From a virus, in the IMG/VR virus record IMGVR_UViG_3300049218_000295, positions 1-64,000 of that record: a stretch of 64,000 nt of DNA; one strand, 5' to 3'. This document shows, piece after piece, positions 17,133-25,663 of the stretch. The position numbers were made by a program, and so were the translations under genes. The notes below the pieces were generated by a model. That model saw only the letters and a program-made list of their open reading frames with translations. It was not told the origin of the DNA and did no database searches. Within the stretch, counting starts at the first letter, position 1; each line of letters opens with the position of its first letter.

Positions 17133-17329
17133 TGACAGATGCAATCATCTGCTGGGAAACTGCACTCCATGCAGGCTTTCAGTTCACCATATTGCTTTAA
17201 AGACCAAGAATTTCTTTCGGACCAAGAAGAACAGCTTTCGGTAGCTGAACGTGGCTCTCCGTGGAATCGGCAATACAAAAGTGTAAAGCCCGGCTTAGAA
17301 TGAACGCAATTCTCACAAAGCTTCTTCAT
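17111..17329 (-). CDS. Small Cys-rich protein
   Basis: 72 residues with eight Cys, arranged as CENC near the start, single Cys, and CMEC and CIC near the end, so probably two zinc sites. Function unknown. Convergent with the DUF2786 gene, overlapping its last 22 bases. Confidence 0.6.
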   Translation of the reverse strand: MKKLCENCVHSKPGFTLLYCRFHGEPRSATESCSSWSERNSWSLKQYGELKACMECSFPADDCICHYFDAMD

Positions 17330-17340
17330 CCGTGAAGATA

Positions 17341-17368
17341 CCCCGAGACAAAATAAGTCTCTAGGGGG
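17341..17368. terminator. Hairpin at end of small minus-strand gene
   Basis: CCCC-GAGAC (17341-17349) pairs with GTCTC-(TA)-GGGG (17357-17367) around a 7-base loop. The minus-strand TAG stop of the 35-residue frame lies in the stem. There is no long T run on either side, so it may be a weak terminator or a 3'-end stabiliser. Confidence 0.45.
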
Positions 17369-17468
17369 TTTCAGTATCTAGAATCTTGAGATGAGAGCCT
17401 GTGGCTCGCTCCCACTCGACCGCCAATTCTTCGAACCCTAAAGCTCGCAGCTCTTCACCGATGTCCAT
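17361..17468 (-). CDS. Predicted 35-residue acidic peptide
   Basis: A short frame starting at ATG 17466-17468, eight bases after the stop of the preceding gene, and ending at a TAG inside the hairpin at 17341-17368. It fills an otherwise empty gap on the same strand. The peptide begins MDIGEELRAL, is acidic and predicted helical. No strong ribosome site is visible, so expression would rely on coupling. Confidence 0.4.
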   Translation of the reverse strand: MDIGEELRALGFEELAVEWERATGSHLKILDTETP

Positions 17469-17476
17469 GGTGTCTT

Positions 17477-18073
17477 TTAACGCTTGATGCCAAGCGTAGT
17501 TTTGAGTGTCTGATGCAGACCATCGTAGAGCTTGTTGGTTTCGGGAGCCAACGAGGTAATCATCCTTGTGAACTGATCATCAATGGTTGCTTTGCTTTCA
17601 GGGTGAATTCGAGAAAGCTCTTTTTTTGTTTTGTCTATTTCGTTGACCATGGACCGAATAAGGTTAGTAAACATCGACTTGATTTGCTCTTCGAGTTCGG
17701 CCAAAACCACTTTGGGGTCTTTCATCTTCTCAAGCTGAGTTAGGGAGGAATTCTTGGCATTCTGTAGAGCGGAAAGCATGTAGGCGTTGTCTGGAACTGG
17801 GAAACGCTGGAAAATTTCAGCGGCGATGCCCACGCACTCCGATAGGCTTTCCAGCTCCATTTCAAGCACATCTCTTCTGCTTGAGCATTGGCTAATTTTG
17901 GTAGCAACGGCTTGTTTGTAGACCTGAATAAGAGCCTGGTTAGGAAGGTCCGAGGGTAGCTCCGTAGGAGCGGGTGCAGAATCACCTAAACCCAGGGGGT
18001 CTGTCACATTTGGGATCTGCGGTGCTGGCGCAGCATAAACTGGGTCAACTGGGTCAACAGGTGTACTTTCCAT
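17477..18073 (-). CDS. Unknown helical protein with Pro-rich N-terminus
   Basis: 198 residues from the ATG at 18071-18073, which starts MESTPVDPVDP. The frame is open to 18208 but that part overlaps the divergent plus-strand gene, so the shorter start is preferred. Residues 1-50 are Pro/Ala/Asp rich and likely disordered; the rest is long helix with coiled-coil character and Lys/Glu repeats. Could be a structural or scaffold-type protein; no family recognised. Confidence 0.65.
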   Translation of the reverse strand: MESTPVDPVDPVYAAPAPQIPNVTDPLGLGDSAPAPTELPSDLPNQALIQVYKQAVATKISQCSSRRDVLEMELESLSECVGIAAEIFQRFPVPDNAYMLSALQNAKNSSLTQLEKMKDPKVVLAELEEQIKSMFTNLIRSMVNEIDKTKKELSRIHPESKATIDDQFTRMITSLAPETNKLYDGLHQTLKTTLGIKR

Positions 18074-18103
18074 ACCTACTTTTAAACCTAAGCGGGTGCA
18101 CAA

Positions 18104-18358
18104 ATGGGTTGCTGCGGCAATAGACCGGTTCCGGGTATAAGAAAACAGGTGGCGGACCTTGCCCTTACGGCGGCAAATGTCGTCGCTCATGCAAGCAAAA
18201 CCGGACAAGTTGTGGCCGAAAAATCACTAATCGATAGACGAGTGGCCTTGTGTAAAGGGTGCAGTCAGCTTAATGGCAACCGGTGTGCTGCATGCGGCTG
18301 CTTTATTCAAATCAAAGCGGGACTTAGGGCGGCCCAGTGCCCCCTGAAAAAATGGTGA
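18104..18358 (+). CDS. Small zinc-binding protein
   Basis: 84 residues. The C-terminal half has CKGC, then CAACGC and a final CP..KW, a C4-type pattern I have seen in small phage proteins of unknown function. It is divergent from the gene at 17477-18073 (30-base gap) and followed 3 bases later by another small gene. Confidence 0.72.
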   Translation: MGCCGNRPVPGIRKQVADLALTAANVVAHASKTGQVVAEKSLIDRRVALCKGCSQLNGNRCAACGCFIQIKAGLRAAQCPLKKW

Positions 18359-18361
18359 AAC

Positions 18362-18589
18362 ATGGGGTTCGTGAAGTCACTAACTGTTTTCGCAGTCTGC
18401 AAATCAGGATACGAAGGGACCCTTGATATTATGTGGGATGGCAAAGGTGACGACGACAGAAACAACCAAATGTTTCTCTGGCCTTCTGAAGAAGAGGCTA
18501 AGCAGGACCTAGAGCTGCAAGTATCCAACGGTCGGAAGGACTTAGCAGTCTACGCCATCAACCTGTCAGTTGTGGGTGTTGTTAAGTAA
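18362..18589 (+). CDS. Unknown 75-residue protein
   Basis: Not recognised. Starts MGFVKSLTVFAV, with an acidic middle and a hydrophobic C-terminus. It follows the zinc-binding gene with a 3-base gap and overlaps the convergent ligase gene by 24 bases. Confidence 0.6.
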   Translation: MGFVKSLTVFAVCKSGYEGTLDIMWDGKGDDDRNNQMFLWPSEEEAKQDLELQVSNGRKDLAVYAINLSVVGVVK

Positions 18590-20716
18590 AGTCTTTAGTG
18601 AATCCAGGCCCATGATTTCCGCGCCTTCTTTTCGGGCGCGTTCAAGCTTCTCCGACTTGCCGTTCGGGTCTTTGCAAACCAAATGAGTGACAGCTTTAGT
18701 GTATTTCTCGGCGACTTTCCCACCAAAATCCTCAATTTGTTGTTCCGAGCCCTTATCGCGCAAGCCTGTGAAACAGAAGACCTTACCAGAAAGCGGTCCC
18801 GTAAGCTTGCGTTCTGCAATTCGAACATGTGGTAGAAGTTGGTCAATGAGGGCGCTGTTGTGCTTAAAACCATGAACCATTGCTTTGGCAATTGCGCTCC
18901 CGATGCGCGGGATGCCTGCGACATCCGCTTCGGTAAGCTGTCGAATTTCAGCTAGAGTTGGGTATTTCTCCATCACGATCTCAGCGTAAGACTCACCAAA
19001 CAATTCAAAACCCAGTGACTTAATAAATCGCGGAAGCGGTACACCGTCCGATTTATCCTTCAAATCGCGCAAAATCTTAATGGCCACTTTTTCGCTACCT
19101 TTTTCAAGATCCGCGATGTCCCCTGGGTAGAGTTTATAGAGGTCAACTGGTGTAGAAAGCTTACCTGCATCAATGAGCTTTTCCACCGTGGAGTCACCAA
19201 AGCCCTTGACGTCCAGAGTGCGCAAGAAATGCATGATTCGGCTCATAGCACGTCCGGGACAATTGAAATTCTCACAGGTGAGAGCCGCGCCGTTGAGCTT
19301 TTCAATGCCAAACCCATACTTGGCCATCAGCTTGCCGACTTCTTCCACCAAATCCATGCCCTCTTGAGCCTGAATGATAGTCTCAGTGGTGTCTACTCCC
19401 TTGAGTGTGACACTGAAGGAAGGCAGAGAGCCGCAGTCTGGACAGTGGGGGAGCGCGATCTTTGCACCTTCGGTGTAGTTGGTCGTAATTTTTGGGATCA
19501 CATCGTTTGCGCGTTCGAGCTTCGCCGTGCTACCGACGCCGAACTTGGCTTGAGTGCTCAAGCGATAAAGCTCTGCTGGGTTACATAGGGAAACGCGACC
19601 AATGGTGACGCCACCAATGTCTGTTGGACGGAGCAAACCAACCGGAGTGAGGTCGCCAATGCGACCTGTTTGCCATACAATCTCTTGCACAAGGGTTTCA
19701 GCAAACTGGGCACCAAATTTGTAAGCGCGGGCAGCGCGAGGACGGTTGTCGGAATAACCTTGCTCCTCAAGCCACTCATTGTCGTCATCTTCAACCACGA
19801 TGCCGTCGATTTCGTAGGGTAAAGAAGCCCGGAAGCCATCTTCGTAGTTCTTGATTACGTCTTTTAGCTCAGAAAAGCTCTGCACCACTGCAAAAGTCGG
19901 GATTTCAAAGCCAAGTTTGGCCAAGATTTTGAGCTGCTCAGATTTTTTCCGAATTGAGCCGTAAGGATGGTCGCCCTCAATAGACATCAAACGATAAGCA
20001 AACACACGAAGATGTTCGCATTTGGCCCCATCTTCTCGCCGGGCGGTTCCAGCAGCACTATTGCGTGGGTTTTTGGGTGGTTTTTTGCCTTCTGGGGTCG
20101 CTTTCAAGAAGTGGTCGACCCAATCCTGAATATGGAGAAGAAATTCACCACGGATTCGGACCTTGTTCTTAATTGGAAGGGTCTGGGGTACTTGCATCCG
20201 TTTCACATTGGCAGTAATGTCGTCGCCAATCTCGCCGTTGCCTCGCGAAATCCCTTTAGTAAGAACGCCGTTCTCATAGGTAATGTCAATGCTGTTGCCA
20301 TCGAGTTTGTCCATTGCGCAGCAGTCTTTGCCACGGGTGTGCTTCTGGTAGAACTCTTCTAGCTCCTCCAACGAGTTGACCTTGTCAAGTGACCCCATCG
20401 GAATATCATGCTGGTGTTTTGCCCAAATGCCCGTTTTGACTGGAGCCCCAACCTTTTTCAGTTGGGAGTGCGTCGGCGCTATTCGTTGCAAAGTGTCGCG
20501 GATAATGTCGTATTGGGAGTCAGTGAGCAAGTCTTCGCCTTCATTATAGTGCGTATCACTAGCGTTTTCCATCAACTCGGCGAGTTTCTCGTGAAAGGAG
20601 AAGTTGGTGCCCTGCTCTTTTTCGATATCACGGACCAAGAGAACTACATCAACATTCCGTTCCGCCGCTTCTGAGAGAAGGTCACGCTTTGAGTTCAAGA
20701 ACGACACATTATCCAT
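18566..20716 (-). CDS. ligA: NAD+-dependent DNA ligase
   Basis: 716 residues; bacterial LigA is about 670. An N-terminal Ia-like region is followed by the nucleotidyltransferase domain with the catalytic Lys in KLDG (Lys137), EGDHPYGSI, and YEIDGIVVE (motif IV). Then come an OB fold, a zinc finger (CPDC and CENFNC), HhH motifs and a C-terminal BRCT domain. It seals nicks using NAD+. A near-perfect sigma-70 promoter lies just upstream and CAGGAG precedes the ATG, so it is a single-gene, probably early unit. T4-like phages normally use ATP ligases; several large phages carry LigA instead. Confidence 0.96.
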   Translation of the reverse strand: MDNVSFLNSKRDLLSEAAERNVDVVLLVRDIEKEQGTNFSFHEKLAELMENASDTHYNEGEDLLTDSQYDIIRDTLQRIAPTHSQLKKVGAPVKTGIWAKHQHDIPMGSLDKVNSLEELEEFYQKHTRGKDCCAMDKLDGNSIDITYENGVLTKGISRGNGEIGDDITANVKRMQVPQTLPIKNKVRIRGEFLLHIQDWVDHFLKATPEGKKPPKNPRNSAAGTARREDGAKCEHLRVFAYRLMSIEGDHPYGSIRKKSEQLKILAKLGFEIPTFAVVQSFSELKDVIKNYEDGFRASLPYEIDGIVVEDDDNEWLEEQGYSDNRPRAARAYKFGAQFAETLVQEIVWQTGRIGDLTPVGLLRPTDIGGVTIGRVSLCNPAELYRLSTQAKFGVGSTAKLERANDVIPKITTNYTEGAKIALPHCPDCGSLPSFSVTLKGVDTTETIIQAQEGMDLVEEVGKLMAKYGFGIEKLNGAALTCENFNCPGRAMSRIMHFLRTLDVKGFGDSTVEKLIDAGKLSTPVDLYKLYPGDIADLEKGSEKVAIKILRDLKDKSDGVPLPRFIKSLGFELFGESYAEIVMEKYPTLAEIRQLTEADVAGIPRIGSAIAKAMVHGFKHNSALIDQLLPHVRIAERKLTGPLSGKVFCFTGLRDKGSEQQIEDFGGKVAEKYTKAVTHLVCKDPNGKSEKLERARKEGAEIMGLDSLKTLLNNTHN

Positions 20717-20742
20717 ATAGCACTCCTGTAGGTCTTTTCTCT

Positions 20743-20771
20743 ATTATAGCACACTGTGATACAGTTGTCAA
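20743..20771 (-). promoter_or_regulatory. Consensus sigma-70 promoter for ligA
   Basis: Minus strand: TTGACA (20771-20766), 17-base spacer, TATAAT (20748-20743), with TG upstream of the -10. The spacer holds a CACA-G-TGTG palindrome and shares GTGTG..TATAATAGAG with the 16130 promoter. Confidence 0.88.
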
Positions 20772-20907
20772 TAGAAAAAGAAGGTCGATCTTCGCTTCCT
20801 GGATGCCCGAATTATGAGTCCAAGTCATATGCAGGAGTTCTCCCGTTACCTGAGACTCACGTGCGCCTCAGAGCGACCGTTTTGCTGCGGGCCGACCTTG
20901 GGTGCTT

Positions 20908-21528
20908 TTACCGCTTCTTAGCCTTCCACTTTTTGGGACGACCGCGACCATAGACCTCATCTGCCAGACCTAAAGAAACTGCCTCCTTAGGGTCGATGTA
21001 GCGGGCAAATGTGCACATTTCTTCGACTTCTTTCATCGATGTACCCGAGCGCTCAGAAAGAATTTCACAGTAGATCTTGTCGAGTCTTTTATTTTCTTCG
21101 GCTTCAGCGGCAACGTCCTTAGGGTGTCCGTCCGGAATACTTGCCGTACCCGCATGAATCATCAAAGTGGAATAGGGCATCATAATGCGTCGGTCAGCAG
21201 CTTGGAGAATGGCAACGCCCATTGAAAAGCAGGGACCATAGACGGTCATGTGAATTTGGGATTTACAATGCCGGATGGCATCGAACACAGCCAAGCCTAG
21301 GTAAACGTCCCCGCCAATGCAGGACATTTTGATGTTGATGGCTTGATGGTTAATCGAGTCAAGCGAATGAAGGTTTTCCAGGAAACGGGTGACGGAGGTA
21401 TTGTTAAGCGCTCCCGCACTTTCCTCTTCCTTGGAGGTCTCAAACCCAAGGGAGATAGTCCTCGTTGGCTCGTGAAGGCCCTCGACAAACCGCCGAAATG
21501 GTAATTGGTCTTTACGGTCTTTGTCCAT
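20908..21528 (-). CDS. ClpP-like serine protease
   Basis: 206 residues, the same length as E. coli ClpP (207). The nucleophile Ser is in GPCFSMGVAIL (Ser112), the His in TLMIHAG (His134) and the Asp in ARYIDPKEAVSLGLADEVY. The SCIGGDV segment gives the oxyanion region. In phages this fold serves either as the prohead maturation protease or as a ClpP analogue. No ClpX-type ATPase and no capsid gene is nearby to decide between them. Cysteine before the active Ser replaces the usual Ala. Confidence 0.88.
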   Translation of the reverse strand: MDKDRKDQLPFRRFVEGLHEPTRTISLGFETSKEEESAGALNNTSVTRFLENLHSLDSINHQAINIKMSCIGGDVYLGLAVFDAIRHCKSQIHMTVYGPCFSMGVAILQAADRRIMMPYSTLMIHAGTASIPDGHPKDVAAEAEENKRLDKIYCEILSERSGTSMKEVEEMCTFARYIDPKEAVSLGLADEVYGRGRPKKWKAKKR

Positions 21529-21598
21529 GGGGTACCTCCTAGAACCAAGATAGCCCAGACCATTATCCTATTCTACGATATTTTAGTAACGCGTTGGG

Positions 21599-22915
21599 CT
21601 ATTTATTACCTTTGCTGTCCCAAACTTTTATCAAGGCGTCGTCGTGCCCGGACCCACCCTCGTACCCATCGCACAAAATCGGCATACGGTATGTGATGCC
21701 TAGGTCGGGATGTACAATGAAGAGAGCCTGTTGAGGGCGCTCATATCCAAAGTTTCCCTGATAGGCATATTCATCAAGTCCTTTAATCGAACCATTGACA
21801 ATAAGAGTCTCAGTATGAATGTATTGATGCCAGTGGCCAATCATCATAACGTCGAAGGGTTGATGAACCGCTTGCTGCCGCTTTTGCTTGCGGGCCTGAC
21901 CAATAAAGAGCGGCGAAAAGATACCCGCAATACCTGATCCACCACGGAATTGGTCGCCGTGGGTAAGCAGAAAAGTCTTATTGAAAACCTTGAAGATAGC
22001 GTCACTTCCGTCTGGGATCATGAAGGTGATACGCTCATCTTCAGCAAACCGATGGGCCAGGTTTTGATAAATGATCCACTCGTAGTTATCCTTCACGCGG
22101 TTCTTAGCGCGAGGCTTGCGATGCAAACGACCGTGGTTTCCAACAACGCAAGGAATGAAAACTTTACCAAAGGTGTCGGCTAGGCACTTAATCCCTTGAC
22201 AGAGCAATTCAGTGAGGTCAACCGCACTTTGCAGAATTGGGGCCTCGTTGGTCTCCGCAAGCTCTTCATGAATGTTTCCAGAAAGCATATCGCCGCCCAG
22301 GGCCACAACGATCCCGTCGTAAGTAGGCTCGTGCATGTACTTGGTACAAAGGTCTACTGCACTCTGAAAAGTGTGTTGAATACGTTTAACAGCAATCTCG
22401 TGATTGTATTTATTTACGCCGCCGATTTGCGCGGGGTCGACAACTTCATCGAAGTGGATATCAGAGAGAAAAAGAACTGGAATTCCTGTGATGCTGTGCT
22501 TGCCGTCGGTCTGAAGCCAATCCGGTTCAACGTCAAACGTAGCGTCTTTAAGACCATGCATGAAGTCCATAAGCTTTTGGCTAGTGGCCACTTCCATACG
22601 AGTGTCTTGGAGTTCGGACTTCAATTTGTTGACTTGGTCCTTAAGAGCAGAAATCTGCGATTGTTTCTCAACACTCACTTCTTCTTGCGCTACTGACTTT
22701 AGACTCTCGATTTTGCTCTCATCGGGTCCGGCTTTGGCTTTAGGTTGGAGAGAAGAGGCCTTAACTCCCATTTTTTGTACCATAGAACGAATAGAAGCCG
22801 AACTCCGGCGGGGATAATAGCCTTGAAAGCGGGCTATGATCTCTTCGACAGACTCCGATTTTTTAACACAATCCTTTAGACATTTTAACTCAGCGTCAGT
22901 CCAGACTTTTCCCAT
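21599..22915 (-). CDS. Calcineurin-like phosphoesterase with N-terminal Myb-like domain
   Basis: 438 residues in three parts. Residues 1-52 look like a SANT/Myb-type DNA-binding domain (WTDAEL..L, then RSSASIRSMVQKMGV). Residues 65-120 form a coiled coil. From about 145 there is a metallophosphoesterase: SDIHFDE (Asp152, His154), GGDM, GNHGR, LTHGDQ and GHWHQ, i.e. all five metal-binding blocks. It could act on DNA or nucleotides bound through the N-terminal domain. This is a different protein from the SbcD-type nuclease at 27611. Start ATG at 22913-22915. Confidence 0.82.
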   Translation of the reverse strand: MGKVWTDAELKCLKDCVKKSESVEEIIARFQGYYPRRSSASIRSMVQKMGVKASSLQPKAKAGPDESKIESLKSVAQEEVSVEKQSQISALKDQVNKLKSELQDTRMEVATSQKLMDFMHGLKDATFDVEPDWLQTDGKHSITGIPVLFLSDIHFDEVVDPAQIGGVNKYNHEIAVKRIQHTFQSAVDLCTKYMHEPTYDGIVVALGGDMLSGNIHEELAETNEAPILQSAVDLTELLCQGIKCLADTFGKVFIPCVVGNHGRLHRKPRAKNRVKDNYEWIIYQNLAHRFAEDERITFMIPDGSDAIFKVFNKTFLLTHGDQFRGGSGIAGIFSPLFIGQARKQKRQQAVHQPFDVMMIGHWHQYIHTETLIVNGSIKGLDEYAYQGNFGYERPQQALFIVHPDLGITYRMPILCDGYEGGSGHDDALIKVWDSKGNK

Positions 22916-23121
22916 GCGTATACCCTTCCTTGGCTCACGCTACTCAACAGTTACAACTCAGCTTATGCATTTCGTGAGGTTATAGAATTGTTTCGCATGG
23001 CTTGTTGAAACAACAGCTTCCATGTGCTGAAAATTTGCCATGCATGCCCTCTCGTTAATAATCTAATATGTGAAGAAGCCTTAACCCTGTTAAGCTAGCA
23101 CATACGTATCGTGCGGAAAAA
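22916..23121. other. Intergenic region with nested inverted repeats
   Basis: About 205 bases without a gene. GCATGGC (22995-23001) pairs with GCCATGC (23037-23043), enclosing smaller complementary segments (CAGC/GCTG). A weak -10-like TATAAC lies on the minus strand at 22984-22979, upstream of the phosphoesterase gene. It may be a leader or small RNA; no known family recognised. Confidence 0.35.
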
Positions 23122-23655
23122 CTATTTGCGGGGCTTGCGAGATTTGTTGGAGGGAGTGTTAGAACCAAAGGTCGTAGGCTTTTCTTGTGCAAAAGCCATC
23201 GGGGTATCAGCCTTCTGAGGCGTTGTTCCAGGAGTGAAAAACTTCTCACCAGTTTTAGCCATTTTGGGAGCTTTTCGGCCAAGAAGCGTGTAGAAGTCCT
23301 CACGAGAAAGGCTACCCGCAGAAACAATTTTCTGACCAGGTCTCGGTATATACTCACCACCACCAATGAAAGGTTTGCGAGAGTCTTCAACCCCACCCTG
23401 GCCTTGAATAATTTCAAGGATCTTGGGGTTAATGACCATGGTCAAAGGAGTGAAAATTTTGCCGTTACTGACAGTAGAAGTACTGATTTCTGATTTGGGT
23501 TTTTTGAGTGCTTCGACGTCCCATAGAACGCCCAAGTAAGTACCAAGGCGGTTCATGAACTCATCTTTTTCCTTCTCCTGGTAATGACGAATCATTAACA
23601 ATTCAAGAAGGCTCATTTCTTTGATCTGGGCCGGAGTGTACTTGCCGACAGCCAT
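23122..23655 (-). CDS. Unknown 177-residue protein
   Basis: Not recognised. The N-terminal 50 residues are helical (TPAQIKEMSLLELLMIRHYQ), the rest is Gly/Pro/Lys rich with a basic C-terminus (SRKPRK) and likely disordered. The start ATG has no ribosome site and lies 5 bases after a strong hairpin. It follows the 341-residue gene and may belong to a head/tail assembly block, by position only. Confidence 0.65.
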   Translation of the reverse strand: MAVGKYTPAQIKEMSLLELLMIRHYQEKEKDEFMNRLGTYLGVLWDVEALKKPKSEISTSTVSNGKIFTPLTMVINPKILEIIQGQGGVEDSRKPFIGGGEYIPRPGQKIVSAGSLSREDFYTLLGRKAPKMAKTGEKFFTPGTTPQKADTPMAFAQEKPTTFGSNTPSNKSRKPRK

Positions 23656-23660
23656 TACAC

Positions 23661-23698
23661 GGCCACGAAGTTCAAGATGAAAGTCTTGCTCCGTGGCC
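23661..23698 (-). promoter_or_regulatory. Strong intercistronic hairpin
   Basis: GGCCACG (23661-23667) pairs with CGTGGCC (23692-23698); an inner CAAGA/TCTTG stem makes it longer. It fills the whole gap between the TAG of the upstream gene and the ATG of the downstream one. No T run follows, so a translation-control or processing role is as likely as termination. Confidence 0.5.
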
Positions 23699-23699
23699 T

Positions 23700-24725
23700 C
23701 TATGCCAAAGGGACGTTAATTTCCGCCGACAAGGAAAGGGTCTTCGTAAGATGCGCACCATGGAAACGGCAGAAAAAAGGCGTTTCTTGTCCCGAAGCAT
23801 CGTATTGTGGCTTCGATAGATGCACTTCTTTGCACTCATCAATTGGGCAAACGTACCGATAGGCCCCTTCGAATTCCTTATCATAAGATGACATGGTACG
23901 GTTTTCGGCGAGGATTCGGGACTGATAGAATGTATCCAGTTTATCGCCCACAACCTGGTCTGTGCTTTCCCACAGCTCGCGAGCCATATCAAGAGCTGCG
24001 AGCTTACGCAGGCGGTTTGGAATATTGAACTTATCCTTAATAAGCTCTACGTCTTCCTCGGGCGTGGTGGCATACCCATAAATCTCGTGAATGGCCACAC
24101 CATCAATCGCAAGCACCGACGCACAAGCGGAAAGAAGTCTAAACCAGCTCGTTCCAGCAGCTTCACCCTCCACAAGCATCCGTTTTTGCGCCTCCATGAT
24201 GGACCAGATACCAAAGTCATCACTAATTGGAGCCATGAGATAGGTAAATTTCTCTTGGTCATGAAAGATTTCGAGTGGGTAACGGCGCTCTTTGGTCAAG
24301 CCAAAGCTCTTGCGCAACCTCTGGAGGACGGGATGCGTGTCGCGCACCTTCTTGGCAACCACTTGTCCATCCGGGACAGAAGGCTGCACTGGAGGCGCAT
24401 ACTGCTGTGGGGGCTGTTGTACTGGGGGTCCAGGTTGAGTTGCTGCGACTTGGGCTGCAATCTCGTGTGCGGGGATCGAACGCCCGGACAAAGCCGCTTG
24501 CTCAGCTTCAGTTAACTGCGCGATAGGTTCATCGTCAATCTGTGGGATGCCATCGTTGAAAAGAACAGGCTTGCCTTTAAGGCCACCAGGCAGCTGAGAG
24601 GCCAATTCACTCACGGCGTTGATTTGTCTATCCTGACGGCGTTTTTGGGCAGCTTGCTGCTGGGCAGGTCCTGGTGGACGGCCCATTTGAACTCCTGGTG
24701 GAAAACCATTATTGAATTGCGTCAT
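23700..24725 (-). CDS. Unknown protein with Pro/Gln-rich N-terminus and Cys/His motif
   Basis: 341 residues. Residues 1-130 are Pro, Gln and Ala rich and likely disordered. Residues 130-270 form a folded, mostly helical region. The C-terminus holds CPIDEC and FFCRFHGAH, a probable zinc site. No family recognised. Its ATG overlaps the stop of the dehydratase gene by 4 bases. Confidence 0.68.
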   Translation of the reverse strand: MTQFNNGFPPGVQMGRPPGPAQQQAAQKRRQDRQINAVSELASQLPGGLKGKPVLFNDGIPQIDDEPIAQLTEAEQAALSGRSIPAHEIAAQVAATQPGPPVQQPPQQYAPPVQPSVPDGQVVAKKVRDTHPVLQRLRKSFGLTKERRYPLEIFHDQEKFTYLMAPISDDFGIWSIMEAQKRMLVEGEAAGTSWFRLLSACASVLAIDGVAIHEIYGYATTPEEDVELIKDKFNIPNRLRKLAALDMARELWESTDQVVGDKLDTFYQSRILAENRTMSSYDKEFEGAYRYVCPIDECKEVHLSKPQYDASGQETPFFCRFHGAHLTKTLSLSAEINVPLA

Positions 24726-25663
24726 TTTACTTCCTGTTCAATGTATTCCCTGAGGTGCTTTCGAAAGTCCGCTTCCTCAATAGCCTTAGGGTCTTTAAGT
24801 TCATACTTAACATCGTGTCCTGGACGGTCGGCCACGTGCTCGTAAGCTACCTCGATACCTAGAATTTCGGACACCATTTGGATAAGGTCCTTATTACAAA
24901 TCGAGAAGCCGCCAACATGCTGATAGTCGAGGTCTGAGTCCCCCATCAAGGAAATTAAGCGGGACGCATGGACGCTGGCTGGAACCCATTGACGCATTTG
25001 CTTTCCATCGCCGTATAATGGGACAGGCTTTGATTCTTTAATACTTCTGATGATTGTGGGTAGAAATTTTTCGGAGTGCTGATGCTTGCCAAAGTTGTTG
25101 CAACTGCGTGAGAGTTTTAAACCCATTTTGTAGGTGCGTTTGTAGGCCTGCGCAATAAGGTCGGCAGCGGCCTTTGAAGCCGAATATGGATTTGAAGGGT
25201 CGAGTTTAGCATCAAGTGGAGTTGGGAATGGTCCACCATCTCCGTAGACTTCATCAGTAGAAACCACCAAAAGCAGAATGGAGTCCAAGTGGCGTCTTTT
25301 CAGCTCCAAAATATTGGCCGTGCCGACCACATTGGTGGTCACAAAACCAAGCGGATCGCTAATGCTACGGTCTACATGGGACTCCGCTGCGAGATGATAC
25401 ACCCGAATTGGGTTTTCTTTAGACATCGAGGATATAAAGGGTGTAGATAAGGCATCATTCAATCGCTTCGCGTCTGAAACATCGACGTTGATATGAGATA
25501 GACGGTATGGGTATCGGTGTTTGAGGTCAGAGACGCCCGTTGCGTTGTAACCAGTAGAACAATTGTCTAGAATAGTGACGTATTCATCCTTTTGGAGAAG
25601 GGCCTCCACTAGGTTTAATCCAATAAAGCCACCACCGCCAGTAACAATGTTCAAACGTTTCAT
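24722..25663 (-). CDS. NAD-dependent sugar-nucleotide epimerase/dehydratase (RmlB/GalE family)
   Basis: 313 residues, extended short-chain dehydrogenase. The Rossmann motif TGGGGFIGLNL is at residues 8-18, VVSTDEVYGD matches the RmlB-type catalytic Thr-Asp-Glu (TDE) and YSASKAAAD gives the Tyr-x3-Lys pair. The TDE triad favours dTDP-glucose 4,6-dehydratase or a related dehydratase over GalE. Product may feed the glycosyltransferases at 46-50 kb, which could decorate virion proteins, DNA or host surface. It is coupled by 4-base overlaps to genes on both sides. Confidence 0.88.
   Translation of the reverse strand: MKRLNIVTGGGGFIGLNLVEALLQKDEYVTILDNCSTGYNATGVSDLKHRYPYRLSHINVDVSDAKRLNDALSTPFISSMSKENPIRVYHLAAESHVDRSISDPLGFVTTNVVGTANILELKRRHLDSILLLVVSTDEVYGDGGPFPTPLDAKLDPSNPYSASKAAADLIAQAYKRTYKMGLKLSRSCNNFGKHQHSEKFLPTIIRSIKESKPVPLYGDGKQMRQWVPASVHASRLISLMGDSDLDYQHVGGFSICNKDLIQMVSEILGIEVAYEHVADRPGHDVKYELKDPKAIEEADFRKHLREYIEQEVK

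Noticed and set aside
20783-20876. Possible tRNA between ligA promoter and ClpP-like gene (GGTCG/CGACC ends, CTCATAA loop)
   Set aside because: The T-loop consensus is missing and the stems do not fit a cloverleaf; I see only a loose inverted repeat.
24989-25019. TTGACG...TATAAT on the plus strand inside the dehydratase gene
   Set aside because: The spacer is 19 bases, it lies antisense within a coding region, and no plus-strand gene follows.
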